29,520 bases of DNA from Planctomycetes bacterium UBA1662. GTDB taxonomy: Bacteria > Planctomycetota > UBA8108. The DNA is taken from NCBI GenBank assembly GCA_002320775.1, contig DCKY01000208.1, positions 1 through 29,520 of the forward strand. The letters run 5' to 3'. Below, piece by piece: positions 6,229-15,463 of the stretch. The first letter of the stretch is position 1; each line of letters opens with the position of its first letter. The notes below the pieces were generated by a model. That model did no database searches and was not told the DNA's origin. It worked only from the letters and a program-made list of their open reading frames with translations. The position numbers and the translations under genes were made by a program.

Positions 6229-8874
6229 ATGATCAATTTTATCAACAAGATCCTTACCAAGATATTCGGCTCCAGCGGTGACCGGGTAAAGAAAGAGCTG
6301 CAGCCCGTCGTCGATGAGGTCAACAGTTTTGAGGAGTCGACGCAGGCGCTTGACGATGAGGCCCTGGCCGGCAAGACGGAGGAGTTCCACTCCCGCCTTG
6401 CCCAGGGTGAGACGCTTGATGATCTCCTGCCGGAGGCCTTCGCGGTCTGCCGGGAGGCATCCCGCCGGGTGCTGCGAACGGCCACCGGTATTTCGATGCG
6501 CCATTTTGATGTGCAGATCATGGGGGGGGTGGCCTTGCACAGGGGGCGGATCGCCGAGATGTCGACCGGTGAAGGAAAAACTCTCGTGGCGACCCTGGCC
6601 TGCTACCTGAACGCCCTGGAGAAAAAAGGCGTACACGTGGTGACCGTCAATGACTACCTGGCCCAGCGAGACCGGGACTGGATGGCACCGCTGTTTGAAT
6701 TTCTCGGCATGAGCAGCGGCGCGATCCAGAGCGAGATGGACAGTGCCGAAAGGCTTGAGATGTACGCCCGTGACATCACCTACGGTACGAACAACGAGTT
6801 CGGCTTTGACTATCTTCGCGACAATATGAAGATCCACCTCGATCAGCAGGTGCAGGGCCGCGGCCGAAACTTCGCCATTGTCGATGAGGTCGACAGCATT
6901 CTCGTTGACGAGGCCCGGACTCCGCTGATCATCTCCGGCCCGGCGGAGAAATCGACCGACAAGTACCACGTCGCCGACCGTGTGGCCAAGCGGCTGGTGA
7001 AGGGACAGGATTTCGAGCTCAAGGAAAAGGAACGCTCCATCGTTTTCACCGAGGCCGGGATCGAGAAGGCCGAGGACCTGGTGGGAGTGAAGAGCTTCTA
7101 TGTCGGCAAGGACATGGAGTGGCCCCACCTGCTGGAGCAGTCGCTCAAGGCCCATCACGTTTACCAGAAGGACGATCACTATCTCATCGACAATGGAGAG
7201 GTGAAGATCATCGATGAGTTCACCGGCCGCGCCCTGGAGGGGCGGACCTGGAGCGAGGGTCTTCACCAGGCCGTCGAGGCGAAGGAGGGGCTGCAGATTC
7301 GCCGCGAGAACCAGACGCTGGCAACCATCACCCTGCAGAACTATTTCAAGCTCTACTCGAAGCTTGCCGGGATGACCGGTACCGCCCTCACCGAGGCGGT
7401 CGAGTTCGACAGCATCTACAAGCTCTCCGTGGCTCCCATTCCGACCAACCAGCCGCTGATTCGAGATGACATGCCGGACGTGGTCTACATGACCGCGCGC
7501 GAAAAATACTACGCGATCGTCGATGAGATCGTTCGCGTCAATGAGCAGGGACGGCCTGTCCTCGTAGGTACGACCTCCGTAGAGAAGTCGGAGCTGCTCA
7601 GCGGCCTGCTCAAGCGCCGCGGCGTCAAGCACTATGTGCTCAACGCCAAGCACCATGATCGTGAGGCGGATATCGTCGCCGACGCCGGACAGGCCGGCCG
7701 GGTGACGCTCTCGACCAATATGGCCGGACGCGGAACGGATATCGTGCTGGGAGACGGAGTTGTCGACAAAGGCGGGCTGCACGTCATCGGCACCGAGCGG
7801 CATGAGTCACGACGGATTGACAACCAGCTCCGCGGACGTTGCGCCCGCCAGGGCGACCCCGGCTCCTCGATCTTCTTCCTCTCTCTCGAGGATGATCTGA
7901 TGCGCCGCTTCGCCGGTGAGCGGGTCCAGTCCATGCTCAAGAAGATTGGCATGCAGGAAGGAGAGGAGATCTCCCACCCCTGGGTGAGCAAGTCCATCGC
8001 CAAGGCCCAGAAGAAGGTCGAGGCTTATCACTTCGATATTCGCAAGAACCTGCTTGAATACGATGGCGTGATGAACGAGCAGCGCACCCTTGTCTACGAT
8101 CAGCGCCAGTCCATCCTCGAGGGCGAGGGGCTCTCCATGATGGTGCGAGGCATGATGGAGGAGGTCTGCTCCCTGCAGGTGCCCAGGTATCTTTCGCAGG
8201 AGGCGATCGAGGAATCGGTCGAGGCGGATGGAGAGGTCATCGAGGCTTACGATCCGCTGGCGGAGCTCGACACCTGGGCCAACTCGGCCTACGGGATCGA
8301 TGAGGATTTCCAGCTCGACGCCGGCAGGAGCCAGGCTGATCATGCCGGGGTGTTCAGTGACAGGATCATGGAAGCCTACCAGGAGCGCTACGCCGAGCGC
8401 ACCTCTGCTAACGGCGAAGAAAACATGCAGCGGGCGGAACGTTTTATCCTGCTCATGGAACTCGATGACAAGTGGAAGGATCATCTCCATGCCATGGATA
8501 CTCTTCGGCACGCGATCGGGCTGCGGGGATACGCGCAGATCGATCCCAAGATAGCCTACAAGCGTGAGGGCTATGAGATGTTCAGCGAGATGCTCGAGCG
8601 TTTCAGAGTCTCGGTTACCCAGCTTGTTCTGCGCGTCCAGGTAGGCGAGGAAGATGAACAGGAGCTCGACAGCGGGCTCGATGACGCCGAATTCGAGCAC
8701 AGCGGACTTGCGCCGGGAACGCAGCCCGAGTCTCCCATGCAGGAGGCCAGCGATCCATCGGCCCAGGCTCCTGTCAAGACGATCGTTAACAAGGCGCCCA
8801 AGGTGGGGCGCAACGATCCCTGTCTCTGCGGAAGCGGCAAGAAGTTCAAGAAATGCTGCGGCCGGGGCTCCTGA
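6229..8874 (+). CDS. secA: preprotein translocase ATPase SecA
   Basis: The motor that drives unfolded precursor proteins through SecYEG. The 881-residue length is typical. Walker A is MSTGEGKT with Lys117; the DEVDSILVDEAR Walker B region starts at Asp219. The second nucleotide-binding half contains NMAGRGTDI and LRGRCARQGDPGSS. The C-terminus carries an acidic linker and then the SEC-C zinc site Cys865-x-Cys867-x8-Cys876-Cys877 (NDPCLCGSGKKFKKCC), which binds SecB or lipid in other bacteria. The reading frame stays open upstream of the ATG at 6229 inside pyrD, but the family start is MINFINKILTKIFG. It follows pyrD by 4 bases and is 44 bases before waaA. Confidence 0.98.
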   Translation: MINFINKILTKIFGSSGDRVKKELQPVVDEVNSFEESTQALDDEALAGKTEEFHSRLAQGETLDDLLPEAFAVCREASRRVLRTATGISMRHFDVQIMGGVALHRGRIAEMSTGEGKTLVATLACYLNALEKKGVHVVTVNDYLAQRDRDWMAPLFEFLGMSSGAIQSEMDSAERLEMYARDITYGTNNEFGFDYLRDNMKIHLDQQVQGRGRNFAIVDEVDSILVDEARTPLIISGPAEKSTDKYHVADRVAKRLVKGQDFELKEKERSIVFTEAGIEKAEDLVGVKSFYVGKDMEWPHLLEQSLKAHHVYQKDDHYLIDNGEVKIIDEFTGRALEGRTWSEGLHQAVEAKEGLQIRRENQTLATITLQNYFKLYSKLAGMTGTALTEAVEFDSIYKLSVAPIPTNQPLIRDDMPDVVYMTAREKYYAIVDEIVRVNEQGRPVLVGTTSVEKSELLSGLLKRRGVKHYVLNAKHHDREADIVADAGQAGRVTLSTNMAGRGTDIVLGDGVVDKGGLHVIGTERHESRRIDNQLRGRCARQGDPGSSIFFLSLEDDLMRRFAGERVQSMLKKIGMQEGEEISHPWVSKSIAKAQKKVEAYHFDIRKNLLEYDGVMNEQRTLVYDQRQSILEGEGLSMMVRGMMEEVCSLQVPRYLSQEAIEESVEADGEVIEAYDPLAELDTWANSAYGIDEDFQLDAGRSQADHAGVFSDRIMEAYQERYAERTSANGEENMQRAERFILLMELDDKWKDHLHAMDTLRHAIGLRGYAQIDPKIAYKREGYEMFSEMLERFRVSVTQLVLRVQVGEEDEQELDSGLDDAEFEHSGLAPGTQPESPMQEASDPSAQAPVKTIVNKAPKVGRNDPCLCGSGKKFKKCCGRGS

Positions 8875-8918
8875 GCTTCCGGTTGGTTGGCGGGGCCTGG
8901 AGCAGGAGGTTCTGACTG

Positions 8919-10256
8919 ATGGTACGCTTCAAGACTCTGCCGCTCAGCTGGCTGTGCGATCTTTTCTACCTCTTGTTTTCTCCCGTGATCGTCATCGGCT
9001 GGTTGATCCTGTCACGGTTCATGACCAGGGACAAGTACCGGCGAGGTTTCTTTCAGAAGCTGGGTTCGGTCGAACGGCGCGAGGGAGAATCCCGTTCCCT
9101 GTGGATCCACGCGGTGTCTGTAGGCGAGGTGTTGACAGCGGCCCCTCTTGTCGAGGCGCTTGGCGGTGCCTTCGACGGCTGGGATGTTTCCATGTCGGTA
9201 TCGACTCCCACAGGCTTTGATACCGCGCGCAGGCGGCTGCCGGGAACAAAGGTGTTTTACGCTCCCTTTGATCTGTCTCCCCTGGTGGCCCGTACCTTCA
9301 GCCGGCGTCGGCCTGACGCTCTCGTTCTGCTCGAGCTGGAGGTCTGGCCTAATTTCCTGCTCGAGGCCAGGAGACGGGGAGTTCCAGTCCTGATCGCCAA
9401 TGGCCGCCTCAGCGGGGGTTCCTCCGGTCGCTACAGCCGCACCGGCTTCCTGGGCCGCTGGCTCTTTTCCATGGTCGACAGGGTGGCGGCCCAGAACGAG
9501 GCCTATGCGGATCGCTTCAGGGAATTGGGAGTCGAGCCCGGCCGGGTAGAGGTGCTTGGCAACCTGAAGCATGATCGGGAGGTAGGCGTGAGCGCTGCCG
9601 ATGCCGCCGAGCTGCGCGCAGGGCTGGGCTGGAGCCAGGGGGAGCTTGTGATGGTTGGCGGTTGTACGCATCCGGGAGAGGAATCGATTCTGCTGGGCAT
9701 TCTCTCGCGGCTTCAGGCCGGGCATCCGGGTCTTCGTCTCGTACTGGCTCCGCGCCACGTCGAGCGCCTGGCCGCCGAGAAGCCCGCCGGCTGGATCCCG
9801 CCGGATGACATCGAGCGCTCCTTTACCATGTGGAGCGGCTGGCAGGCCGGGGCCGGGGAGGCTCTCGGAGATTCCGTCCTGGTGGTGGACACGGTGGGTG
9901 AGCTCGAGAGGATCTACTCCATCGCCGACCTGGCGGTGGTCGGCGGCAGCTTCGTTCCTCATGGAGGACACAATGTTCTCGAACCCGCCAGCCTCTCGCG
10001 GGCCGTTCTCTTCGGGCCGCATACGGCGAATTTTGAGGACGAGGTCTCTCTCCTGCTCGCGGATCGAAGCGGAATCCTGGCTCGGAACCCGGAAGAACTC
10101 GAGAAGGCGCTCACCGATCTCCTCAGCAACCCCGAAGAACGCGAGAAGATGGGGCAAAGGGCCGGAGAGACCTTTTCAGGCCTCTCGGGCGCTGTTGAGC
10201 GCCATGTCGAGTGGATTGAGCAGGCTTTGTCTCTTTCCAAGCCGAGCGTGACTTGA
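8919..10256 (+). CDS. waaA: 3-deoxy-D-manno-octulosonic acid (Kdo) transferase
   Basis: Transfers Kdo from CMP-Kdo to lipid A precursor at the inner face of the inner membrane, so its presence argues for a lipopolysaccharide outer membrane. It has 445 residues and is a GT-B fold protein with one N-terminal membrane anchor (about 14-31). Family motifs present: WIHAVSVGEV, LLELEVWPN, ANGRLS, AQNEAYADRF, and GGHNVLEPA followed by GPHTANF in the nucleotide-sugar half. The segment that in E. coli reads GERYG reads FQKLG here, so Gln46 stands where the catalytic Glu is expected. AGGAGG at 8904-8909 is a good ribosome binding site for the ATG at 8919. It follows secA in the same direction. Confidence 0.94.
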   Translation: MVRFKTLPLSWLCDLFYLLFSPVIVIGWLILSRFMTRDKYRRGFFQKLGSVERREGESRSLWIHAVSVGEVLTAAPLVEALGGAFDGWDVSMSVSTPTGFDTARRRLPGTKVFYAPFDLSPLVARTFSRRRPDALVLLELEVWPNFLLEARRRGVPVLIANGRLSGGSSGRYSRTGFLGRWLFSMVDRVAAQNEAYADRFRELGVEPGRVEVLGNLKHDREVGVSAADAAELRAGLGWSQGELVMVGGCTHPGEESILLGILSRLQAGHPGLRLVLAPRHVERLAAEKPAGWIPPDDIERSFTMWSGWQAGAGEALGDSVLVVDTVGELERIYSIADLAVVGGSFVPHGGHNVLEPASLSRAVLFGPHTANFEDEVSLLLADRSGILARNPEELEKALTDLLSNPEEREKMGQRAGETFSGLSGAVERHVEWIEQALSLSKPSVT

Positions 10257-10354
10257 TAGAATCCGCCGTTTATCGAATCAACCAGACGGTGCGGCATCGG
10301 TCCCCCAGCCCAGCCTGCCCCGGTAAAACAGGCGTTTAACCAGAGAAACAGAAC

Positions 10355-11566
10355 ATGGCAGAGAGATTCCTTTTTACCTCCGAATCGGTGACCATGGGGC
10401 ATCCCGACAAGGTCTCGGACCAGGTCTCGGATGCGATCCTAGATGACCTGATGAGACAGGATGCGGCCTCCCGGGTAGCGATTGAAACCATGGTTACCAC
10501 GGGGCTGGTCATGATTGCCGGAGAGATAACCACCCAGGGTTATTGTAATTTTGACCAGGTCGCGCGCCAGACGATCCAGGATATCGGCTATAAAGATCCC
10601 AACATGGGTTTTCATTATGACGATGTCGCGGTTCTTTCCGCTGTCCATGGACAATCCAAGGATATCGCCCAGGGGGTCGATGAGGGCAAGGGACTTCACA
10701 ATGACCAGGGCGCCGGCGACCAGGGCATGATGTTCGGCTTCGCCTGCAATGAAACTCCTGAGAACATGCCCCTGCCGATCGCGCTGGCCCGCAGGCTTGT
10801 CGATGAGCTTGCCAGGGCGCGGGAAAACCAGGAGCTGTGTTTTCTCCGGCCGGATGGAAAATCACAGGTCACCGTCGAGTATGCCGATGGCAAGCCCTTG
10901 CGGGTGGACACGGTGGTTATCTCGACCCAGCATACGCCCGAGGCGGACCTGGAGAAGGACATCAAACCGAAAATCAAGGACCTGATTCAGAAGGTGATTC
11001 CGGAAGGGTATCTCGATGACAGGACCATCTATCACGTCAACCCGACAGGCCGATTCGAGAAGGGGGGGCCGGCCTGGGATACCGGCTTGACTGGTCGCAA
11101 GATTATCGTCGACACCTACGGCGGGCGTGGCCGTCACGGAGGCGGCGCCTTCAGCGGCAAGGATCCGAGCAAGGTCGATCGCAGCGCCGCCTACATGACG
11201 CGCTATATCGCCAAGAATATCGTCGCCGCCGGACTGGCGGATATCTGTGAGGTGCAGCTCTCCTACGCCATTGGCGTCGCCGAGCCCTGCTCGGTGCTTA
11301 TCGACACCGAGGGTACCGGCAAGGTTGCCGACGATGAGCTCGGCAAGCTGGTTCGCCAGCATTTCAAGCTCACCCCGAAGGAGATCATTGGGAGGCTCAA
11401 CCTTTGCCGTCCGATCTATCTCGATACGGCCAGGCACGGCCACTTCGGGCGTCCGGACCTGCCGTGGGAGCAGACCGATATGGTGGACGCGCTCCTGGGC
11501 CGCTCCAGCGGCGAATCTTCCGAAGGTGAGACCGAGGGGAACGATACGGAGACCCAGCCGGATTAG
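10355..11566 (+). CDS. metK: S-adenosylmethionine synthase
   Basis: Makes S-adenosylmethionine from methionine and ATP with release of phosphate and diphosphate. Signature segments are intact: GHPDKVSDQVSDAILDD near the N-terminus, GAGDQGMMFGFAC, and GGGAFSGKDPSKVDRS with the ATP-binding P-loop-like region. At 403 residues it is about 20 longer than the usual 380-390; the excess is an acidic Ser/Glu/Thr-rich tail (GESSEGETEGNDTETQPD). The 98-base gap from waaA contains no SAM riboswitch that I can recognise. The ATG follows a weak AGAG purine stretch. metK is convergent with the secreted-protein gene that ends at 11606, with no T-run terminator between them. Confidence 0.97.
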   Translation: MAERFLFTSESVTMGHPDKVSDQVSDAILDDLMRQDAASRVAIETMVTTGLVMIAGEITTQGYCNFDQVARQTIQDIGYKDPNMGFHYDDVAVLSAVHGQSKDIAQGVDEGKGLHNDQGAGDQGMMFGFACNETPENMPLPIALARRLVDELARARENQELCFLRPDGKSQVTVEYADGKPLRVDTVVISTQHTPEADLEKDIKPKIKDLIQKVIPEGYLDDRTIYHVNPTGRFEKGGPAWDTGLTGRKIIVDTYGGRGRHGGGAFSGKDPSKVDRSAAYMTRYIAKNIVAAGLADICEVQLSYAIGVAEPCSVLIDTEGTGKVADDELGKLVRQHFKLTPKEIIGRLNLCRPIYLDTARHGHFGRPDLPWEQTDMVDALLGRSSGESSEGETEGNDTETQPD

Positions 11567-11605
11567 TCGATCGACAGGTCGAAGATTCCGGGTGAGGGGG
11601 AGCTC

Positions 11606-13228
11606 CTACTGCTCGCAGGCGTAGGACCGCACGCAGTCGAGCGTGTTGTCGGCATCGATTCCGCACTCCCCATAGGGCGAATAGGGCGGTGGGCCGTTGC
11701 CGAAGAGGAAGTTCAGCATGAAGATGCCATCAGAGATGTCGAGCCGGTTGTCGGCGTTGACATCCGCTCCCGCTGTGCATTCAGGCGGAGCGAATCCCCT
11801 GAAGAGGTAGTTGAAGACGCTGATGGCATCGGAGAGGTCGGAGCGGGCATCGTTGTTGATGAAGCCCCTGCGGAAGCTGCCCAGGGGCGGTGGACAGCCT
11901 GGCTGCACCTGGTAGAGGCCGGTCTCCCCGGCATTGTTTTCGCTTTCGCAGCCCACGGTTGTCTCGAGAACGCCATCGGAGTAGTAGCCGCTTTTCCTGT
12001 ATTCCAGGGCGTATTCTCCGGGGGGAAGATCAGCCAGGACAAAGGATCCGTTGGCTGCAGAGGTCGTGCTCAGTCCCTCCGGATTGGTGACCACCTCCAC
12101 GCCGCCGAGTCCGGCGCCAGTGACCGCGTCAACGACCCGTCCTCTCAGGGTTCCCGTGCAGAAGAAGATCTTACCGTGCTCCCTGACCGGAGTGATGCTG
12201 CTGGAGCCGACGATAAAGGTCGTGTTCAGGGAGCCGGGCTGCTCAAGTTCTTCGAGACGCAGGTCGAGTTTCTCCGTGCTGGAGCAGTCGATCGCGTTGT
12301 TCTTCAACCGGAAGGTATAGCGCATGAGCTCCTGCGTAGGAGGGGAGCCGGTCGACGGCAGCAGGTTCTGGCCGAGGAAGGGCGGTACGCGGTCAAAGAT
12401 GACGCCGGTGCGCGAACGGCATCCCATGGGCCCCGGAAGCAGGTCGATATCGGTCTGGAAGAGCTCAACCTGGTTTCCCAGGGCGGCGGCGACATCCATC
12501 CCCAGGAGGGCGTCGTCAGGGTCAAGCTCAAGGGTTTCACAGTCAAAGGAGATGCCGATGGAAAAACCGTCAAGCGGATCGGGGTGGCTCGCCAGCGCCC
12601 GGATAAGCAGCTGGGGACTCGCACCGCAGAAGGCTCGGCGCCGGTCGAGGGAGAGGAGGTTCTCCCCCTTGATGAAGAAGGTTCCATCCCTGAGCTCGGG
12701 CGCGATGCTTCTCCCTGCGTTGCTGAAGCGGTTGTAGACGGCGGGGGTTCCGATCCCGTCGACAAGCCGGATGGGGTAGTAGCCTCCCGCGGCTCCCGGG
12801 CGCACCCGGAAGCTGAGGCGGGCGATGATTCTCGGGGAGCCCTGTGCCTCGAGGGGCTCCAGGTAGTTTTCGCCCGTGGGAGCCTCGAATTCGATGATGA
12901 CGCCAAGCTGGGCGATTCCAAGCTCGTTGTTGATCCGCGGAGCCACGAACTCGGGTTCGTGGTCGACGAGATGGGTTCCGCAGATTCCGATGTCGGTCAA
13001 CTGGAGGACGGCCGAGGGGAAGGTGAGCGCCAGGCTGTAGCCGTGAATGGGCTCATCGTTGGCTGCGGTGATGATCATATGGACCCGGTCTTCTCCGGGA
13101 TTTCCGGAAGCGTAGCCGACCTGGAGAATGTTTGCCGCATTGAGGTTCTCGCAGAAGCTTCCGGCAAGGAGAGCCAGGAGGCCCAGCAGGAGGCGAGCGA
13201 GGAGGTGGTTGTTATTCTTGTGGTTCAT
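11606..13228 (-). CDS. secreted multidomain protein: cohesin-like, carboxypeptidase-regulatory-like and dockerin-like modules
   Basis: A 540-residue exported protein without a named family. A Sec signal peptide spans about 1-32 (hydrophobic LLLGLLALLAG). Two beta-rich regions (about 33-188 and 198-355) resemble cohesin-type sandwiches; the first begins NILQVGYASGNPGEDRVHM. A carboxypeptidase-regulatory-like domain follows at about 360-427 (GRVVDAVTGAGLGGVEV, LPPGEYALEYRKSGY). A dockerin-like pair of calcium-loop repeats lies at about 456-511 (NNDARSDLSDAI and DVNADNRLDISDGI). Scattered Cys pairs fit extracytoplasmic disulphides. It starts 12 bases after the stop of the next secreted protein and probably shares its mRNA; the AGGAG in that gene's last codons may serve as ribosome binding site. 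Having cohesin-like and dockerin-like parts in one protein suggests self-assembly or wall attachment, which is inference. Confidence 0.8.
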   Translation of the reverse strand: MNHKNNNHLLARLLLGLLALLAGSFCENLNAANILQVGYASGNPGEDRVHMIITAANDEPIHGYSLALTFPSAVLQLTDIGICGTHLVDHEPEFVAPRINNELGIAQLGVIIEFEAPTGENYLEPLEAQGSPRIIARLSFRVRPGAAGGYYPIRLVDGIGTPAVYNRFSNAGRSIAPELRDGTFFIKGENLLSLDRRRAFCGASPQLLIRALASHPDPLDGFSIGISFDCETLELDPDDALLGMDVAAALGNQVELFQTDIDLLPGPMGCRSRTGVIFDRVPPFLGQNLLPSTGSPPTQELMRYTFRLKNNAIDCSSTEKLDLRLEELEQPGSLNTTFIVGSSSITPVREHGKIFFCTGTLRGRVVDAVTGAGLGGVEVVTNPEGLSTTSAANGSFVLADLPPGEYALEYRKSGYYSDGVLETTVGCESENNAGETGLYQVQPGCPPPLGSFRRGFINNDARSDLSDAISVFNYLFRGFAPPECTAGADVNADNRLDISDGIFMLNFLFGNGPPPYSPYGECGIDADNTLDCVRSYACEQ

Positions 13229-13240
13229 GTCGGTATTCTC

Positions 13241-15463
13241 TTACTCCTGGCAGCCCAGGTTGTCCCGGAAGGTGGGGTCGTTACCGGCTTGGGGGAAAGG
13301 CGGCGGCGGCGGCGGGCTGTTCGCTATAAACAGGTAGAACAGCAGGTAGACAGGATCTGAAATATCGAGGATCCCGTCATCGTTGCTGTCGGCCGAGTCC
13401 ATGCACACTGGCGAGGCTTCTCCAAGGAAGAGATAGCGCGCCGCTGACACCGCATCGGTCAGATCCACCTCGGAATTACGATCGAAATCACCCCTGATGA
13501 AGTCGGGGCCGAACGGGAACAGCAGCGTGCGGAAGATCGTGCCGTTTCCCGGAAGGCAGACCAGCAGGGTGTTGGCGGAGATCTCGATGCCCCCGATATA
13601 ACCGGGCTGGTCGAAGCCGTTGCCAACAGCCTCAAGGCTGATGTCAAAACTTGGCGCTGTGAGAGGACAGGTTCCGGGAGGCCCGTCTCCGTAAAGCTCG
13701 CGCACGACACCGTCTTCAAAGCTGGTGAGAAGGGTCTCTCTGAGGGGGTCATAGGTGATACCCGCGCCGACAGCGACGTTTAGGAACAGGCTTGGCGGCG
13801 AGCAGGAGCGGACCAGGTTTCCGTTGGTTCTGAAGAAGTAGATTTCGCCGCTGGCCCGCTCCGTTACCACAAAGCGCTGCTGGGAGGGGGCGCTTGCGGG
13901 GATGTAGGTCAGTCCGCCGATCCTCGGGTTCTCCATCTCGGCTGGAAAGCGCAGGTTGATGGTTGTTCCCGAGTCCGGATCCGCGAGGCTCGACAGGCGC
14001 AGGCGATTGTCTGAGGTATTGGCGACAGCGATGAAATCTTCGTAGAGCTGGGGGGGGAAGCCAAGCTGAATTGCCGGGACGAAGGCGATGCCTCCGGGGT
14101 TGTCCCAGGGACTCGGGAAGCTGTCCTCGGCGGTTTCACTGAGGTCCGATTCGAGAACCGAGACCGTTCCGGTCTCGTCGTCGGTCACGTAGATCTTGTC
14201 GATTCCCGGCACGAGCGCCAGGTCGTAGCAGCCGTGATTTGGAGCCGTGGTCCAGTTGATGACGCCTCCGGGGCCGACAACGGTGGAACATTCACAGCCG
14301 ACCGGGCCAAAGGATTCGTTATTGGCCGCCCGCAGGGCGTAGGTCGAGGGGCCGTTGATCGGCGTTGAGTCGACATAGCTCGTGGCGTCTCCCGCGACGG
14401 TGGCGAAGGCGATGCCGTTTCTGAGCAGCTGGATGGATCCTTCGTAGGCGTCATCGACTCCCGGGCCGTTGTTGGTCCAGTTGAGGACGACCTCGCTGGT
14501 GATGGTCAGGCTGCAGGAGAGCTGGCTGGGGGGGATGACCCCGGGTATGACCTGCTCTAGCTGGTAGATTCGTCCGGAGCCTCCGATGACGGCGAAACGA
14601 TTCTGTCCCGCGCCGACAAGGTAGGGAACGATTCCTCTCAGGTCGATCTCGGGGACCTGGTCGAGAGGGACCTCGACTCCGGTTCGTTCAGCGCTCTGCT
14701 CGCCGTTCAGCAGGATGCCGTCGGTTGACAGCTGGATGATTTTTGAGGCTCCCTGGTCAAGGATGCTTCCGTAGGTGATGTAGAGCACGAGCGCTTCGTT
14801 GTCGAAGGAGATCCCCTGGCCGCGGATCAGGGTCTCATCATCAAGCTTGTCCGGCAGCAGGAGGGAGCGAGTGACGCTTCCATCAAAGGCGATGCGCAGG
14901 ACCCTGTCCCTGTTGATGTCCAGGGTCCAGAGCTGGCCCGAGACAATATCGAAGCTCAACCCGAAGAGGCTGGCGCCCTCTTCGCCCTCGAGATCTACCG
15001 GGAAGCTGAAGGCCGGGTCGGCGTTTCCATTCTCGTCAACGGCTCGCACCTCGTAGCCCTGTTGTCCCCTTGGCCCGGTGAGGGAGAGGATGAACAGGTT
15101 TCCGGTGGGATCGTGAAAGGAGATACCCCGGTTGAGTGACATGTTGCTTTCGGAGATGCTGCCGCTGGGGTGAGGGTTCTCCACCGTTTCGATGACGGTG
15201 TTGAGGTCACGGCTCAGATGGTAGATGAGGTGGTTCTCGACGGAGCTGCCGTTGGCGCCCAGGACCCAGAAGGTTCCATCCCGGGAGTCTTCAGCCATAT
15301 CGATGAGCTCCCTGTTGGACGAACTCAGGGTGTCGCTGACAGCGGCCAGGTCTCCATTGGCGGCCTCCAGCCCCGGCGCAGCCAGGCAGAATACCGCCAG
15401 GATGATCCAGAGGCGGATCAGCAACCCTTTCGGGGTAGAGGTCCTGCAGGTATCTTTCGACAT
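13241..15463 (-). CDS. secreted beta-propeller-like protein with fibronectin III-like and dockerin-like modules
   Basis: A 740-residue exported protein, function unknown. A signal peptide spans about 1-35 (LWIILAVFCLAAPGLEAA). Residues 40-305 and 400-645 contain repeated beta units with GISF, GLSFD and GGLTYIP-type turns, as in NHL- or SMP-30-like propellers. A fibronectin type III-like segment at about 315-388 (SCSLTITSEVVLNWTNN to TYALRAANNES) separates them. The C-terminus has a dockerin-like repeat pair at about 657-713 (DFDRNSEVDLTDAV and DSNDDGILDISDPV) and then a six-proline run and a final Cys-containing tail. The tail layout (Gly-x-Asp-Pro spacing to a late Cys) matches that of the downstream partner. 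AAGGG precedes the ATG at 15463. It is the first gene of a two-gene minus-strand unit. Confidence 0.8.
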   Translation of the reverse strand: MSKDTCRTSTPKGLLIRLWIILAVFCLAAPGLEAANGDLAAVSDTLSSSNRELIDMAEDSRDGTFWVLGANGSSVENHLIYHLSRDLNTVIETVENPHPSGSISESNMSLNRGISFHDPTGNLFILSLTGPRGQQGYEVRAVDENGNADPAFSFPVDLEGEEGASLFGLSFDIVSGQLWTLDINRDRVLRIAFDGSVTRSLLLPDKLDDETLIRGQGISFDNEALVLYITYGSILDQGASKIIQLSTDGILLNGEQSAERTGVEVPLDQVPEIDLRGIVPYLVGAGQNRFAVIGGSGRIYQLEQVIPGVIPPSQLSCSLTITSEVVLNWTNNGPGVDDAYEGSIQLLRNGIAFATVAGDATSYVDSTPINGPSTYALRAANNESFGPVGCECSTVVGPGGVINWTTAPNHGCYDLALVPGIDKIYVTDDETGTVSVLESDLSETAEDSFPSPWDNPGGIAFVPAIQLGFPPQLYEDFIAVANTSDNRLRLSSLADPDSGTTINLRFPAEMENPRIGGLTYIPASAPSQQRFVVTERASGEIYFFRTNGNLVRSCSPPSLFLNVAVGAGITYDPLRETLLTSFEDGVVRELYGDGPPGTCPLTAPSFDISLEAVGNGFDQPGYIGGIEISANTLLVCLPGNGTIFRTLLFPFGPDFIRGDFDRNSEVDLTDAVSAARYLFLGEASPVCMDSADSNDDGILDISDPVYLLFYLFIANSPPPPPPFPQAGNDPTFRDNLGCQE

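Noticed and set aside
6169..8700. Long minus-strand open frames (544 and 297 codons) opposite secA
   Set aside because: They mirror the codon pattern of secA, lack ribosome binding sites and show no recognisable domain.
10257..10354. Possible SAM riboswitch before metK
   Set aside because: The 98-base gap is short and shows no conserved SAM-I/II/IV-type core or terminator hairpin.
12176..13360. Plus-strand open frame of 394 codons over the secreted-protein genes
   Set aside because: The minus-strand proteins have signal peptides and ordered domains; the plus frame has no hydrophobic core pattern and spans the junction of two genes.
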